Of a DNA stretch of 64,000 nucleotides, positions 32,721-45,393 are shown in pieces. The position numbers were made by a program, and so were the translations under genes. Every line of letters begins with the position of its first letter. Within the stretch, counting starts at the first letter, position 1. The DNA is from Nonomuraea jiangxiensis (GTDB lineage Bacteria; Actinomycetota; Actinomycetes; Streptosporangiales; Streptosporangiaceae): positions 310,001 to 374,000 of the forward strand of contig NZ_FNDJ01000003.1 in NCBI RefSeq assembly GCF_900099965.1. Direction: 5' to 3'. Below the pieces are notes generated by a model, which saw only the letters and a list, made by a program, of their open reading frames with translations, did no database searches and was not told where the DNA came from.

Positions 32721-33559
32721 AGACGCGGCCGGGACCCATCACCCGTACCAGGATCAGGGAGATCAACGGCTCCGTCGCCCGGGACCGCCGCGACGACCTG
32801 GCCACCGAGGAGCCGCTGGAGATCCGGCTCACCGCGCCCGACGGCGAGCGCAGGACCGTGGCGATCACCATGCGCACGCCGGGGCACGACTTCGAGCTGG
32901 CCGCCGGGTTCCTGCACGGTGAGGGCCTGGTCCGCCCCGGTGGCATCGCCGCCATCGCCTACTGCACCGACGAGGACCTCCCGCCGGAGGCCCGCTACAA
33001 CACTGTGACCGTGCACATACGTGGCCCGATCCCCGACCTGCCCGCCCTGGACCGGCACTTCCTCACCTCCAGCGCGTGCGGCGTCTGCGGCTCCGCCAGC
33101 CTGGACGCGCTGCACGACCGCTGCTCGCCCATCCCGGACGGCACGCTGCGGATCTCCCCCGACCTCCTGTACGGGCTGCCGGAGGCGCTGCGCGCGGCCC
33201 AGGGCGTGTTCGGCAAGACGGGCGGGCTGCACGCCGCCGGGCTGTTCTCGGCCGGCGGTGCGCCGGTCGCGGTCCGGGAGGACGTGGGCCGGCACAACGC
33301 CGTGGACAAGCTCGTGGGCTGGGCCGCGCTGACCGACCACCTGCCGCTGGCCGAGCACGTGCTCATGGTCAGCGGGCGAGCCAGCTACGAGATCATGCAG
33401 AAGGCGCTGGCGGCGGGCGTGCCGGTGGTCTGCGCGGTGTCGGCGCCGTCGTCGCTGGCGGTGGAGCTGGCCAAGGAGTTCGGCGTGACGCTGGTGGGCT
33501 TCCTGCGGGGCGAGCGCTGCAACGTCTACGCGGGCGAGCACCGGCTCCTCATGGACTGA
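32717..33559 (+). CDS. fdhD: Formate dehydrogenase sulfur-carrier protein
   Basis: This FdhD of about 280 residues moves sulfur from a cysteine desulfurase to the molybdenum cofactor of formate dehydrogenase. It contains MRTPGHDFELAAGFLHGEGL, the active-site CGVCG (SSACGVCGSASLDAL), GLHAAGLFSAGGAPVAVREDVGRHNAVDKLVG in pieces, and SGRASYEIMQKALAAGVPVVCAVSAPSSLAVELA in pieces. Starts GTG 32717 or 32711 are possible. Formate made by the mycothiol pathway could feed a formate dehydrogenase elsewhere; none is in the window. Confidence 0.95.
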   Translation: MKTRPGPITRTRIREINGSVARDRRDDLATEEPLEIRLTAPDGERRTVAITMRTPGHDFELAAGFLHGEGLVRPGGIAAIAYCTDEDLPPEARYNTVTVHIRGPIPDLPALDRHFLTSSACGVCGSASLDALHDRCSPIPDGTLRISPDLLYGLPEALRAAQGVFGKTGGLHAAGLFSAGGAPVAVREDVGRHNAVDKLVGWAALTDHLPLAEHVLMVSGRASYEIMQKALAAGVPVVCAVSAPSSLAVELAKEFGVTLVGFLRGERCNVYAGEHRLLMD

Positions 33560-33563
33560 GCGC

Positions 33564-36185
<2,622 letters not shown>

Positions 36186-36277
36186 GTTCTGAAGATATCG
36201 ACTGGTCCGGAACGACCGTAGACCGGTCTCACTGATTGGACTAGACCACTGTGCGTGGCGCCTTCGCTCCGCAGGCG

Positions 36278-37846
36278 TCAGCTCGCCTTGGAGACCGCCG
36301 CGAGCAGCTCGGGCATCCTGGCGAAGCCGATGTTCGCGGCCAGCCGCCGGCCCAGCACCTCGGCGAGCAGCCCGTAGAACGGCGCCACCACGCAGACCCA
36401 GACGAGCCCCAGCGCCATCGGCAGCAGGATCGGCAGGGCCAGCAGCGCGATGCCGGCCATCGCCCCCATCGACGCGGCCAGCGCCTGGCCGCCCTGGCCG
36501 GGGGCGGCGCCGCTGAAGGCGTTCATCCGCTCGGGCAGGCTGTAAGGGAGGATCACGCTGGTGACCGAGCCGACGCCCAGCCCGACGCCGAGCGCGCCCC
36601 AGCCGGCCAGCACTCCCGGGACGATCAGCTCGGGCTGCCCGGCGAACAGGCCGGAGGCGACCGCGATCACGGCCAGCAGCGGCACCGCGATCACCGCGTT
36701 GGCCAGGTGGCGCCCGGCCAGGTCGGTACGGAGATCGCGCTCGGAGCCGAAGGCCACGGCGTTCATCCACAGCGAGCGGCCGTCGATGCCGAACGTGTTG
36801 GCCGACTGCAACGCGATCATGACGGCGCCGATGGAGGCCAGGAAGACCGGCAGCGCGGCCACGGCGTCGCCGTCGCCCCTGCCGCCCAACGAGAACGACA
36901 GCACCAGCGTGACGAAGACCGCGCTGGCCCAGCTCACCCGGAACCGCGGCTCGCGCCTGATGTACTTCAGCTCCTTCGTCACCACCGCCGCCAGCGGCCC
37001 GTCCGGCAGGAACCGGTCGACCAGCCCCCTGCCCTTGCGCACGGAGGCCGTCCCCTGGGTGGAGGAGTCGGGCGTGACCAGGGCCCGGCCGAGCGCCTTG
37101 ATCCACAACCAGCCGAGCAACGCCACGACCCCGGCCAGGACGGCGAGGTCGGCCAGGCCGGCCGGCCCGCCGTCGGCGATCGCGTGCGCGGCCATGCCGG
37201 GCGGGGTCCACCTGAGCACGGCGGCGATCCGGTGCAGCTCGGCGGCGGGGTCGGCGAAGCCCCGGTTCATCAGCAGGTTGGGCAGCTGCGCGAGCACCAC
37301 CACGAGCAGCACGGCCACGGCCAGCAGGTCACGGCCGCGCCGGCTGCGCAGCGCGCCGGACAGCGCCGTGGTGATCAGCCTCGACGTCACCACGCAGAGC
37401 GCGAACTGCAGCAGCACGGCCGGGATCCCGAGCAGGAAGCCGCCCACGCCGCCCGCCAGCCCGACCAGGGCGCCGAAGGTGACGACGAGCATCGCCACGG
37501 GCCAGACGCCGGTGACGGACGCGGTGAACATGCCGACCGCCATCCGGCGCGTACGCAGCGGGAACAGCGACAGCCGCGCCGGGTCCAGCGTGTCGTCCAG
37601 CCCGAACGCCATCAGCGGCACGATCATCCAGCTCACCAGGAAGAGCGTGAACGCCACGGTCACGAGCGAGGCGGCGATGTCGGCGGGGGCCAGGCGCAGC
37701 AGGCTCATCAGGAAGAAGCCGAGCACGGCCAGGCCGGCGGCGATGAGCAGGGTGAAGATGAAGCCCAGCTTGCGCTGGAGGTCGCCGCGCAGGTTGCCGG
37801 CCAGCAGCCGGATCTTGAGCTGCGCGAAGAGCAGGACGGTGCTCAT
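36278..37846 (-). CDS. ABC-2 type transporter permease
   Basis: This 522-residue integral membrane protein has around 11-12 helices, visible as IFTLLIAAGLAVLGFFLMSL, LVTVAFTLFLVSWMIVPLMAF, VAVLLVVVLAQLPNLL, AVLAGVVALLGWLWI and several near the end. It pairs with the ATPase encoded 40 bases upstream. The substrate is unknown. The long permease lacks a fused ATPase, consistent with an export or two-gene ABC system. Confidence 0.85.
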   Translation of the reverse strand: MSTVLLFAQLKIRLLAGNLRGDLQRKLGFIFTLLIAAGLAVLGFFLMSLLRLAPADIAASLVTVAFTLFLVSWMIVPLMAFGLDDTLDPARLSLFPLRTRRMAVGMFTASVTGVWPVAMLVVTFGALVGLAGGVGGFLLGIPAVLLQFALCVVTSRLITTALSGALRSRRGRDLLAVAVLLVVVLAQLPNLLMNRGFADPAAELHRIAAVLRWTPPGMAAHAIADGGPAGLADLAVLAGVVALLGWLWIKALGRALVTPDSSTQGTASVRKGRGLVDRFLPDGPLAAVVTKELKYIRREPRFRVSWASAVFVTLVLSFSLGGRGDGDAVAALPVFLASIGAVMIALQSANTFGIDGRSLWMNAVAFGSERDLRTDLAGRHLANAVIAVPLLAVIAVASGLFAGQPELIVPGVLAGWGALGVGLGVGSVTSVILPYSLPERMNAFSGAAPGQGGQALAASMGAMAGIALLALPILLPMALGLVWVCVVAPFYGLLAEVLGRRLAANIGFARMPELLAAVSKAS

Positions 37847-37855
37847 CGCCGCTCC

Positions 37856-37908
37856 CCGCTCACTGCTTCCTCCCGCCGAGCCCGCTCACTGCTTCCTCCC
37901 GCCGAGCC
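37856..37908. repeat. 26-bp tandem duplication at the ABC ATPase 3' end
   Basis: CGCTCACTGCTTCCTCCCGC-CGAGCC is repeated twice with a 26-base period. The right copy encodes the last codons (GGRKQ-stop) of the leftward ATPase gene, so the copy after the stop repeats its end. This parallels the 43-bp duplication at 21690-21774. Confidence 0.85.
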
Positions 37909-38653
37909 AGGTCAGGCCCGCCTCGCCGTCGCCCCGCGAGCCGCCCACCAGGTCCAGGAACGCCTGGTTGAGGCTGCGCTCGCCGCGTACGTCCGCCAGC
38001 GTGCCCTGTGCCACGATGTGCCCGGCGCTCATGACGGACACCCAGTCGCACAGCCGCTCGACCAGGTCCATGACGTGGCTGGAGAAGATCACGGTGGAGC
38101 CGGAGCCGGTGAAGCGGCGCAGCACGTCGGTGAGGGTGTTGGCGCTGACAGGGTCGACGCCCTCGAACGGTTCGTCGAGGAAGAGCACCGACGGGTTGTG
38201 CAGCAGCGCCGCCGCCAGGCCGATCTTCTTGCGCATGCCGGTGGAGTAGTCGACGACCAGCTTGTCGGCGGCGGCGGTCAGGTCCATCACGTCGAGCAGC
38301 TCGCCCGCGCGCTGCTCGACCTCGGCCTTGGGGATGCCGCGCAGCCTGCCGTTGTAGAGCAGCAACTCGCGGCCCGACAGCCGCTCGAACAGCCGCAGCC
38401 CTTCGGGCAGCACGCCGATGCGCGCCTTGACCTCGACGGGGTCGCGCCAGACGTGGAACCCGTCCACCTCGGCCGAGCCGCCGTCGGGGCGGAGCAGCCC
38501 GGTGATCATGCTGAGAGTGGTGGTCTTTCCTGCTCCGTTCGGCCCGACTAACCCGGCGAAACTGCCGGCGGGGACCACGAGGTCCACCCCCGCCACCGCG
38601 ACCTGGCCGCCGTACCGCTTGAACAGGCCGTGCGTGCGAACGGCATCCGTCAT
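37886..38653 (-). CDS. ABC transporter ATP-binding protein
   Basis: This 255-residue ATPase has Walker [17 protein letters not shown], a signature-like region [20 protein letters not shown], Walker [18 protein letters not shown] and the H-loop [14 protein letters not shown]. The signature is YSTGMRKK, as in two-component drug or lipid exporters of the ABC-2 group. It is encoded upstream of its permease. The carboxylase gene starts just beyond, divergently. Confidence 0.92.
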   Translation of the reverse strand: MTDAVRTHGLFKRYGGQVAVAGVDLVVPAGSFAGLVGPNGAGKTTTLSMITGLLRPDGGSAEVDGFHVWRDPVEVKARIGVLPEGLRLFERLSGRELLLYNGRLRGIPKAEVEQRAGELLDVMDLTAAADKLVVDYSTGMRKKIGLAAALLHNPSVLFLDEPFEGVDPVSANTLTDVLRRFTGSGSTVIFSSHVMDLVERLCDWVSVMSAGHIVAQGTLADVRGERSLNQAFLDLVGGSRGDGEAGLTWLGGRKQ

Positions 38654-38689
38654 GGATCCACTCTAGGAGGAGGTATTAGCCTTGCGCGC

Positions 38690-40279
38690 ATGAGCGGAGC
38701 TGCTGAGAAGGTGCCGGAAGGCCCGGATATCCACACCACTGCCGGGAAGATCGCCGACCTGGAGCGGCGGCTCGACGAGGCCCTGCACGCCGGGTCCACT
38801 GCCGCGGTGGAGAAGCAGCACGCCAGGGGCAAGATGACCGCCCGCGAGCGGGTGCTGGCGCTGCTGGACGAGGGGTCGTTCGTCGAGTTCGACGAGTTCG
38901 CCCGACATCGGTCCTCGATGTTCGGCCTGGAGAAGCGGCGGCCGTACGGCGACGGCGTCATCACCGGGCACGGCACGATCGACGGCCGGCAGGTGTGCGT
39001 GTTCTCGCAGGACGTGACCGTGTTCGGCGGCTCGCTCGGGGAGGTGTACGGCGAGAAGATCGTCAAGGTGCTCGACCTGGCGATCAAGACCGGCTGCCCG
39101 ATCATCGGCATCAACGAGGGCGGCGGCGCGCGCATCCAGGAGGGCGTGGTCGCGCTCGGCCTCTACGCCGAGATCTTCAAGCGCAACGTGCACGCCTCCG
39201 GCGTCATCCCGCAGATCTCGCTGATCATGGGGGCGGCGGCCGGCGGGCACGTCTACTCGCCCGCGCTGACCGACTTCGTGGTGATGGTGGATCAGACGTC
39301 GCACATGTTCATCACCGGGCCAGACGTGATCAAGACGGTGACGGGTGAGGAGGTCACGTTCGAGGAGCTCGGCGGGGCTCACGCGCACAACACCAAGTCG
39401 GGCGTGGCCCATTATCAGGCCACCGACGAGGAGGACGCGCTGGAATACGTCAAGGCGCTGCTCTCCTACCTGCCCTCCAACAACCTGGACGAGGCGCCGT
39501 TCTCCGCCGCGGCCACCGACCTGGAGCCGGACCCCGAGCTCGACGAGCTGATCCCCGACTCGGCCAACCAGCCGTACGACATGCGCAGGGCGATCGAGCA
39601 CGTGCTGGACGACGGGGAGTTCCTGGAGGTCCAGGCGCTGTTCGCGCCGAACATCGTGGTCGGGTACGGCCGCCTGGACGGGCAACCGGTGGGCGTCGTG
39701 GCCAACCAGCCCATGCATTTCGCCGGATGTCTGGATATCAACGCATCCGAGAAGGCCGCCAGATTTATTCGAACATGTGATGCGTTTAATATCCCTATAC
39801 TGACTTTTGTAGATGTACCGGGATTCCTTCCAGGCACCGATCAGGAATGGAACGGAATCATCCGCCGCGGCGCCAAGCTCCTCTACGCCTACGCCGAGGC
39901 CACCGTGCCGCTGATCACCGTCATCACGCGCAAGGCGTACGGCGGCGCGTACGACGTCATGGGCTCCAAGCACCTCGGCGCGGACGTCAACCTGGCCTGG
40001 CCCACCGCCCAGATCGCGGTCATGGGAGCCCAGGGCGCGGTCAACATCCTCTACCGGCGTGAGCTGGCCGCCTCCGAGGACCCGGAGGCCGAGCGGGCCA
40101 GGCTGGTCACCGAGTACGAGGACACGTTGGCCAATCCGTATATCGCGGCCGAGCGTGGCTATGTGGACGCGGTGATCCGGCCGGCCGAAACCCGGCCCCA
40201 GATCATCAGGGCGTTGCGAGCGCTACGGAACAAGCGGGCCACGCCGCTGCCCAAGAAACATGGGAACATCCCACTATGA
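38690..40279 (+). CDS. pccB: Acyl-CoA (propionyl/acetyl) carboxylase, carboxyltransferase beta subunit
   Basis: This 529-residue subunit transfers CO2 from biotin to acyl-CoA. It contains [96 protein letters not shown] in pieces, and [15 protein letters not shown]. It overlaps the epsilon subunit gene by four bases (ATGA). Codons in 39723-39860 are unusually AT-rich. The ATG at 38690 lies 15 bases after an AGGAGGAGGT box, a longer spacing than usual. Confidence 0.94.
   Translation: MSGAAEKVPEGPDIHTTAGKIADLERRLDEALHAGSTAAVEKQHARGKMTARERVLALLDEGSFVEFDEFARHRSSMFGLEKRRPYGDGVITGHGTIDGRQVCVFSQDVTVFGGSLGEVYGEKIVKVLDLAIKTGCPIIGINEGGGARIQEGVVALGLYAEIFKRNVHASGVIPQISLIMGAAAGGHVYSPALTDFVVMVDQTSHMFITGPDVIKTVTGEEVTFEELGGAHAHNTKSGVAHYQATDEEDALEYVKALLSYLPSNNLDEAPFSAAATDLEPDPELDELIPDSANQPYDMRRAIEHVLDDGEFLEVQALFAPNIVVGYGRLDGQPVGVVANQPMHFAGCLDINASEKAARFIRTCDAFNIPILTFVDVPGFLPGTDQEWNGIIRRGAKLLYAYAEATVPLITVITRKAYGGAYDVMGSKHLGADVNLAWPTAQIAVMGAQGAVNILYRRELAASEDPEAERARLVTEYEDTLANPYIAAERGYVDAVIRPAETRPQIIRALRALRNKRATPLPKKHGNIPL
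39723..39860 (+). other. AT-rich codon patch inside the carboxylase gene
   Basis: In the 44 codons from GGA 39724 onward, 26 end in A or T (AGA, ATA, TTT x3, GTA x2, ACA, AAT and others), whereas flanking codons nearly all end in G or C. The protein stays conserved ([17 protein letters not shown]). The stretch also contains a TATACT box near 39796. Confidence 0.8.
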
Positions 40280-40485
40280 CGAGCCATCTGCGTATTGTCC
40301 GCGGGGACGCCACGCCCGAGGAGATCGCCGCGTTGGTGGCCGTACTCGCCACGCGGCAGAGCCGGGACACCGGATCGGAGACCCCTCCCCAACCACGTCG
40401 CCAAACTTGGCGAAACCCGGCTAGAGGTATGCGTAAGCCTGTCCTCCCAGGGAAGTCGGCATGGCGGATGAGCGCACTACCGTAG
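40276..40485 (+). CDS. accE: Acyl-CoA carboxylase epsilon subunit
   Basis: This 69-residue protein is typical of actinobacterial carboxylase epsilon subunits. An N-terminal [20 protein letters not shown] is followed by a C-terminal [25 protein letters not shown]. It binds the beta subunit and raises activity. The ATG overlaps the beta-subunit stop codon. Confidence 0.9.
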   Translation: MTSHLRIVRGDATPEEIAALVAVLATRQSRDTGSETPPQPRRQTWRNPARGMRKPVLPGKSAWRMSALP

Positions 40486-40592
40486 ATAGATCCTGAGAAT
40501 CGGGTGTCAAGTTCCCCGGGAGTTGGGACTATCTAGAGAAAGTAGGCGTATATAGTCAGCCGATCAACTAACACCGCGGCCTGGAGGACGAC

Positions 40593-41534
40593 ATGGCCAT
40601 CCCAGACCTCATGCCGCATCCAGTGGCAGCCAAGTACGCCGTCCTAGTGGATGTCGGTTATCTCTACGCTGCAGCGGGTGAGGTGCTGCTCGGCGCGAAG
40701 GAACGCAAGGAATATCGGGTGGCCGCCGATGAGCTCATCCAGAGTCTTCAGAAACATGCAGAGGAACGTATTTCCGGCGAACTTCTGCGGATCTATTGGT
40801 ATGACGCGGCCCGTGACCGCGTGCCCACTGTCGACCAGCGGGTCATCGCCCAGCTCCCGTGGGTCAAGGTGCGGCTTGGCAACCTGAACGCCCGTGGTCA
40901 GCAGAAGGGTGTCGACGCGCAGATCAGGAGTGATCTGGAGGCGCTGGCCCGGCATCATGCGGTCACCGACACGATCCTGCTGGCGGGCGATGAGGACATG
41001 GTTCCGGCGGTCGAGGCGGCGCAGGCGTACGGCGTGCGCATCCACCTTTGGGGCGTCGAACCGCCTTACGGCACCAACCAGGCAGAACGCCTGGTGTGGG
41101 AGTCCGACACCGTAGAAGTGATCTCTGCTGACTTCCTGAGGCCCTTTTTCAGCCGTGCTCCCCAGCCCGTGCCCGTCGCCCCGCCCGCCGCGGCTCCCTC
41201 GCCCGCCCAGGTGTTCGCCGGGCGCACGCCCGTCAAGCCGCACGCCAAGCCCGGCCAGGTCGCCAAGCTCGGGCCGAGCCGGCCGCGGGTGGAGGACGTG
41301 GGCGAGCACGTGGCGCAGAAGTGGATACTGACCCGCGGTCGCGACAACATCCGCGACCTGCTGCCGGGGCCGATCCTGCCCACCGTCATCGACACCGAGC
41401 TGCTCATCGAGGCGGAGAAGGAGCTCGGGCACTCGCTGCGGCCCTACCCGGAGGCGCGGGTGTGGCTGCGTGACGGCTTCTGGGCGCGGGTCTACCGGGA
41501 GTTCGACCTCGGGGTGGGGGTCTCGTCCAAGTAG
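40593..41534 (+). CDS. NYN (PIN-like) domain protein
   Basis: This 313-residue protein has an N-terminal NYN ribonuclease-like fold. YAVLVDVGYLYAA supplies the first acidic site, and VDAQIRSDLEALARHHAVTDTILLAGDEDMVPAVEAAQAYGVRIHLWG in pieces supplies the rest. It has a proline/alanine-rich linker and a C-terminal segment after residue 230. It may cut structured RNA. A divergence-free promoter region of about 107 bases precedes it, and its 3' end overlaps the convergent ArsR gene by 43 bases. Confidence 0.85.
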   Translation: MAIPDLMPHPVAAKYAVLVDVGYLYAAAGEVLLGAKERKEYRVAADELIQSLQKHAEERISGELLRIYWYDAARDRVPTVDQRVIAQLPWVKVRLGNLNARGQQKGVDAQIRSDLEALARHHAVTDTILLAGDEDMVPAVEAAQAYGVRIHLWGVEPPYGTNQAERLVWESDTVEVISADFLRPFFSRAPQPVPVAPPAAAPSPAQVFAGRTPVKPHAKPGQVAKLGPSRPRVEDVGEHVAQKWILTRGRDNIRDLLPGPILPTVIDTELLIEAEKELGHSLRPYPEARVWLRDGFWARVYREFDLGVGVSSK

Positions 41535-42496
41535 CCCTCCAGGAGGGCCTCGGCGGTCGCCGTGCGCGCGTACAGGACGTAACGGCCGGTGCGGTGGGCC
41601 GAGCACAGGCCCGCCCTGCGCAGCGCGGTGAGGTGCTGGTTCGCGCCGGGCTCGGAGAGTCCGGCGCGCTGGGCCAGTTCGCGGGTGGAGGCGGGCTGGT
41701 CGAGCTCGGCGAGCAGGCGGGCGCGGGTCCGGCCGAGCACGGCCGCCAGGGCCCGCGGCGGATCCACGTCGCGGCGCTCCCAGAGGGTGGCGATGCCGCG
41801 CGGCGCGTAGCGCACGGTCGGCTGGTAGGGCGGCGTGGTCACCGAGAACACCCGCGGCCACACGAACACGCTCGGCACCAGCAACAGCCCCAGCCCGCGC
41901 AGCGAACGCGGGCCCGAGGCGCGGCGATGCCGGATGCGCAGCGTGCCGTCCCGCCAGGTGACCGCGTCGTCGAGGTCGGCCAGCATGCGCCGGGCGCCAC
42001 CCTCCGCGAGCAGCCTGGCCCGGTGCAGGATCTCCCCTTCGAGCAGGGTCCTGATCCGCGGCCAGTACGGCGCCATCGCGGCGGCCCAGTAGCTCTCGAC
42101 CTCCCCGGCCAGGCGCTCCAGGCCCCGCTCCGGGTCGTCGTAGAGCTCCTGAACCCGTTTCGTCCGGGGACCGGGGATCTCGTCCAGGTCCGAGCGGACC
42201 CGGGCGGCCGCGCCCCGCATCGTGGCGAGTTCGAGCGCCAGGTCCGGCATGGAGGTGGACGGCGGGGTGCAGGTGAAACCCGCTATGACGATCGTGGGGA
42301 CCGGGACCAGGTCGGACAGCAGGCCCCAGTCCACGTCCCGCAGGCGGCGGCGCACCCGGTCGGCCCAGGGGCGTAGCAGGGGGTGGGCCGCCGGGTCCTT
42401 CAGCACCCGGACGCTGGCCACGACCTCGCCCAGCGGGGAGATCGCGAAGCGGATGTTCGCGAGGTCGTGGGCCGTGAATGTCAGATCCAGGGTCAC
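41492..42496 (-). CDS. ArsR-type regulator with DUF5937-like N-terminus
   Basis: This 334-residue protein has an N-terminal domain of about 230 residues of the DUF5937 type. A C-terminal winged HTH follows (DQPASTRELAQRAGLSEPGANQHLTALRRAGLCSAHRTGRYVLYA). Such regulators usually control an adjacent exporter. The GTG start faces the MFS gene across 61 bases, so it likely represses that gene and itself. Confidence 0.85.
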   Translation of the reverse strand: MTLDLTFTAHDLANIRFAISPLGEVVASVRVLKDPAAHPLLRPWADRVRRRLRDVDWGLLSDLVPVPTIVIAGFTCTPPSTSMPDLALELATMRGAAARVRSDLDEIPGPRTKRVQELYDDPERGLERLAGEVESYWAAAMAPYWPRIRTLLEGEILHRARLLAEGGARRMLADLDDAVTWRDGTLRIRHRRASGPRSLRGLGLLLVPSVFVWPRVFSVTTPPYQPTVRYAPRGIATLWERRDVDPPRALAAVLGRTRARLLAELDQPASTRELAQRAGLSEPGANQHLTALRRAGLCSAHRTGRYVLYARTATAEALLEGYLDETPTPRSNSR

Positions 42497-42557
42497 TGGA
42501 TTAGCTTCTCACTTAATCGATGGCGCTGCCAGACGATATTTCCGCATCGTGGCGGAC

Positions 42558-43889
42558 ATGTCCACAACGTTCACCGACGAGCCGCTGCTGCGGCTCCGGG
42601 CCTTTCGTAATCTGTTCGTCGCCGGCGCGGTCAGCCAGTTCGGCTCGCAGATCAGCTACGTCGCGCTGCCCCTGCTCGCGGTCACCGCCCTGGGGGCCGG
42701 GCCGGGCGAGGTGGGGCTGCTGGCGGCCCTCGGCACGCTCACGGTGCTGTTACTCGGGCTGCCCGCCGGGGCCTGGGTGGACCGGGTCAGGCGGCGGCCC
42801 GTGATGATCGCCGCGGATCTGTCGCGGGCGGCGGTGCTGCTGTCCGTACCGCTGGCCTGGTGGGGCGGGTGGCTCGGCATGGGTCAGCTCTACGCGGTGG
42901 CGGTGCTGGTCGGGGCGGGGTCGCTGGTGTTCGACGTGGCCTCGTTGAGCCTGGTGCCCGGGGTGGTGGGGCGCGACCGGCTGACGGCCGCCAACTCCCT
43001 GCTGGTGGGGACCGGGGCGGGGATGGACATCGCGGGGCGGAGCGTGGCGGGGGTGCTGGTGCAGGCGGTGGGGGCGCCGGTGGCGATCTTGGTGGACGCG
43101 GTGAGCTACCTGTGGTCGGCGGTCTGGCTGCGCGGCGTCCACGAGCCCAGGGCCCGGGTACGCGAGCCCTCGGCCCGGTCAGGTGAGGTCCGCGAACCCT
43201 CGGCTCGGTCGCGCGGTGGCCGAGAGACCGCGGGCGGGTCGTGCGGGGGCCGCGAGGCGGTGGGCGGGGCTCGGGGCGGGGAGGGCATCGGGCGGCAGAT
43301 CGGCGCCGGAGTGCGTTTCCTCTTCGGCGACCGCGTGCTCGTGGCGGCCCTGGTGCAGGGCACGATGGCCAATCTGGCGTTCCCGCTGTGCTCGGTGTTG
43401 CTGCCGGTGCTCGTCGTCGAGCAGCTCGGCTACCCGGAGTGGGTGCTGGGGGCCTACCTGGCGGTGGGCGGGCTGGGCACGCTGGCCGGCTCGACGTCGG
43501 CTCATCTGCTCGGGCGCCGCCTGGGCACCGGCCGGGCCACCTTGCTGGTCAGCCTGGCCACCGCGCCCGCCTCGCTGGTGATCCCGTTCCTGGGGTCCGG
43601 GCCGTGGTTGTGGGCGGCGGCGGGGGCGTGGTTCGTGCTGACGTTCCGCGTCGGGGTCAACAACGTGCTGCTGGTCAGCCTGCGGCAGCGCGTCACGCCG
43701 GACGACATGCTGGGCCGGATGACCGCCACGATGCGGCTGCTGCTGATGGGCGCGGTCGGCCTGGGCGGGCTGCTGGCGGGGCTGCTCGGGGAGGTGTGGG
43801 GCGTACGGTCGGCGTTGTGGCTGGGCGCCTTGATCATGGCGCTGAGCTGGCTTCCCATCCTACGCTCCGACCTGCGCCACCAGCCCTGA
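42558..43889 (+). CDS. MFS transporter
   Basis: This 443-residue transporter has about 12 helices and is of the drug:H+ antiporter (DHA3/enterobactin exporter-like) class. It starts LRAFRNLFVAGAVSQFGSQISYVALPLLAV and includes VDRVRRRPVMIAADLSRAAVLL. The central loop (residues ~190-245) is a low-complexity run of Arg/Glu/Gly with near repeats REPSARSGEVREPSARSRGG. ATG 42558 is used; GTG 42549 is possible. It is paired with the divergent ArsR regulator. Confidence 0.9.
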   Translation: MSTTFTDEPLLRLRAFRNLFVAGAVSQFGSQISYVALPLLAVTALGAGPGEVGLLAALGTLTVLLLGLPAGAWVDRVRRRPVMIAADLSRAAVLLSVPLAWWGGWLGMGQLYAVAVLVGAGSLVFDVASLSLVPGVVGRDRLTAANSLLVGTGAGMDIAGRSVAGVLVQAVGAPVAILVDAVSYLWSAVWLRGVHEPRARVREPSARSGEVREPSARSRGGRETAGGSCGGREAVGGARGGEGIGRQIGAGVRFLFGDRVLVAALVQGTMANLAFPLCSVLLPVLVVEQLGYPEWVLGAYLAVGGLGTLAGSTSAHLLGRRLGTGRATLLVSLATAPASLVIPFLGSGPWLWAAAGAWFVLTFRVGVNNVLLVSLRQRVTPDDMLGRMTATMRLLLMGAVGLGGLLAGLLGEVWGVRSALWLGALIMALSWLPILRSDLRHQP

Positions 43890-43992
43890 TCGGCCGGTCC
43901 GATTCCCGCTCGCGCCTGCTCGTCCGCCCGGCCGACGCTGGGGTCCGATTTCCGCCAGCCGATGGTCCCTGGCAGGACATACCGTCGGAGAC

Positions 43993-45393
43993 ATGGCTCC
44001 ACCCGAACTCGACTTCGACTCGTGTTACCGGGCCGTCTCCGCCCGGGACGCCCGGTTCGACGGGCGGTTCTACACGGCGGTGAAGACGACCCGCATCTAC
44101 TGCCGTCCGATCTGCCCGGCGCGCACTCCCTCGGCGCGCAACGTACGCTTCTACCGGCATGCCGCCTCGGCCGAGGCGGCCGGGTTCCGCCCGTGCAAGC
44201 GCTGCCGGCCGGAGCTCTCCCCCGGCGATCCCGGCTGGGATCTGCGGGGCGACCTCATCGGCCGGGCGCTGCGGCTGATCGACGACGGGGCGGCCGACGA
44301 GCGGGGCGTCGCCGGGCTGGCCAGGCGGTTGCACATCACCGAGCGCCACCTGCACCGGCTGTTCGTGGCCGAGCTGGGCGCCGGGCCGCTGGCGGTGGTG
44401 CGTACGCGGCGGCTCCTGCTGGCCAAGCAGCTCCTGACCGAGACGGGGCTGCCGGTCACGGAGGTGGCGTTCGCGGCGGGGTTCGGGAGCGTCCGGCAGT
44501 TCAACGCGACCATGCGCGAGACGTACGGCTTCACGCCCAGCGAGCTCCGGGCCACGGCGGGCCGCCGGGCGGACGAGTCCGTGGCGGGTCCCGCGACGCT
44601 CCGGCTGCGGCTGCACCGGCGGGAGCCGTACGACGTGGAAGGGGTCTTCGCGTTCCTGACCTCGCGGGCGATCCCGGGGCTGGAGACGGCGGACCTGAAC
44701 TCTTACGCGCGGGCCGTGCCGGGCGGGACGATCACGCTCACCCCGCGGCGCGACCACATCGCCCTGGACGTGGCGGTGGCGGACACGCGGCAGCTCGCCC
44801 GGGTGGTGGCCCGGTGCCGGCGGCTGCTGGACCTCGACGCGGATCCGGAGGCCATCTCCGGCGTCCTCGGCCGTACCTCGCTCGGTCCCCTCGTGTCGGC
44901 CCGGCCGGGGCTGCGGGTGCCGGGTACGTTCGACGGCTTCGAGCTGGCCGTGCGCGCGGTCGTGGGGCAGCAGATCTCCGTGGCGGGCGCCCGTACGCTG
45001 CTGGGCCGGATCGTGGCCAGGGCCGCCGCGCCCGGCGGGCTCTTCCCCACCCCCGAACACCTGCTGGAAACCGACCTCACGGGCCTGGGGCTGACCAACC
45101 GCAGGATCGACACGCTCAAGCGCCTGGCCACCGTCCTGGTGGAGGAGCGCGTCGACCTGGACGGCGGCCAGGATCCGGCGGAGGCCGTGGCGGGGCTGCT
45201 GGAGGTGCCCGGCATCGGGCCGTGGACCACCGGCTACATCGCCCTGCGCGCCCTGCGCGACCCCGATGCCTGGCCCGTGGGCGACCTCGGGCTGAAGCGG
45301 AGCATGTCCGCGCTGGGCATCCCTGACGAGCACATCGAGCGGTGGCGCCCGTGGCGGGCGTACGCCGCCCTGCACCTCTGGAGTTCCTCATGA
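43993..45393 (+). CDS. Ada-AlkA fusion: methyl-sensing activator with 3-methyladenine glycosylase
   Basis: This 466-residue protein joins three parts. An Ada zinc domain has the Cys ligands IYCRPICPAR and RPCKRCRPE. An AraC-type HTH follows (RLHITERHLHRLFVAELG, TEVAFAAGFGSVRQFNATMRETYGFTPSELR). The AlkA glycosylase ends in HhH-GPD (VVGQQISVAGARTLLGRIVA, LEVPGIGPWTTGYIALRAL with catalytic Asp in LRDPDAW). It senses DNA methylphosphotriesters, activates repair genes and removes alkylated bases. The stop overlaps the start of ogt (ATGA). Confidence 0.95.
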   Translation: MAPPELDFDSCYRAVSARDARFDGRFYTAVKTTRIYCRPICPARTPSARNVRFYRHAASAEAAGFRPCKRCRPELSPGDPGWDLRGDLIGRALRLIDDGAADERGVAGLARRLHITERHLHRLFVAELGAGPLAVVRTRRLLLAKQLLTETGLPVTEVAFAAGFGSVRQFNATMRETYGFTPSELRATAGRRADESVAGPATLRLRLHRREPYDVEGVFAFLTSRAIPGLETADLNSYARAVPGGTITLTPRRDHIALDVAVADTRQLARVVARCRRLLDLDADPEAISGVLGRTSLGPLVSARPGLRVPGTFDGFELAVRAVVGQQISVAGARTLLGRIVARAAAPGGLFPTPEHLLETDLTGLGLTNRRIDTLKRLATVLVEERVDLDGGQDPAEAVAGLLEVPGIGPWTTGYIALRALRDPDAWPVGDLGLKRSMSALGIPDEHIERWRPWRAYAALHLWSSS

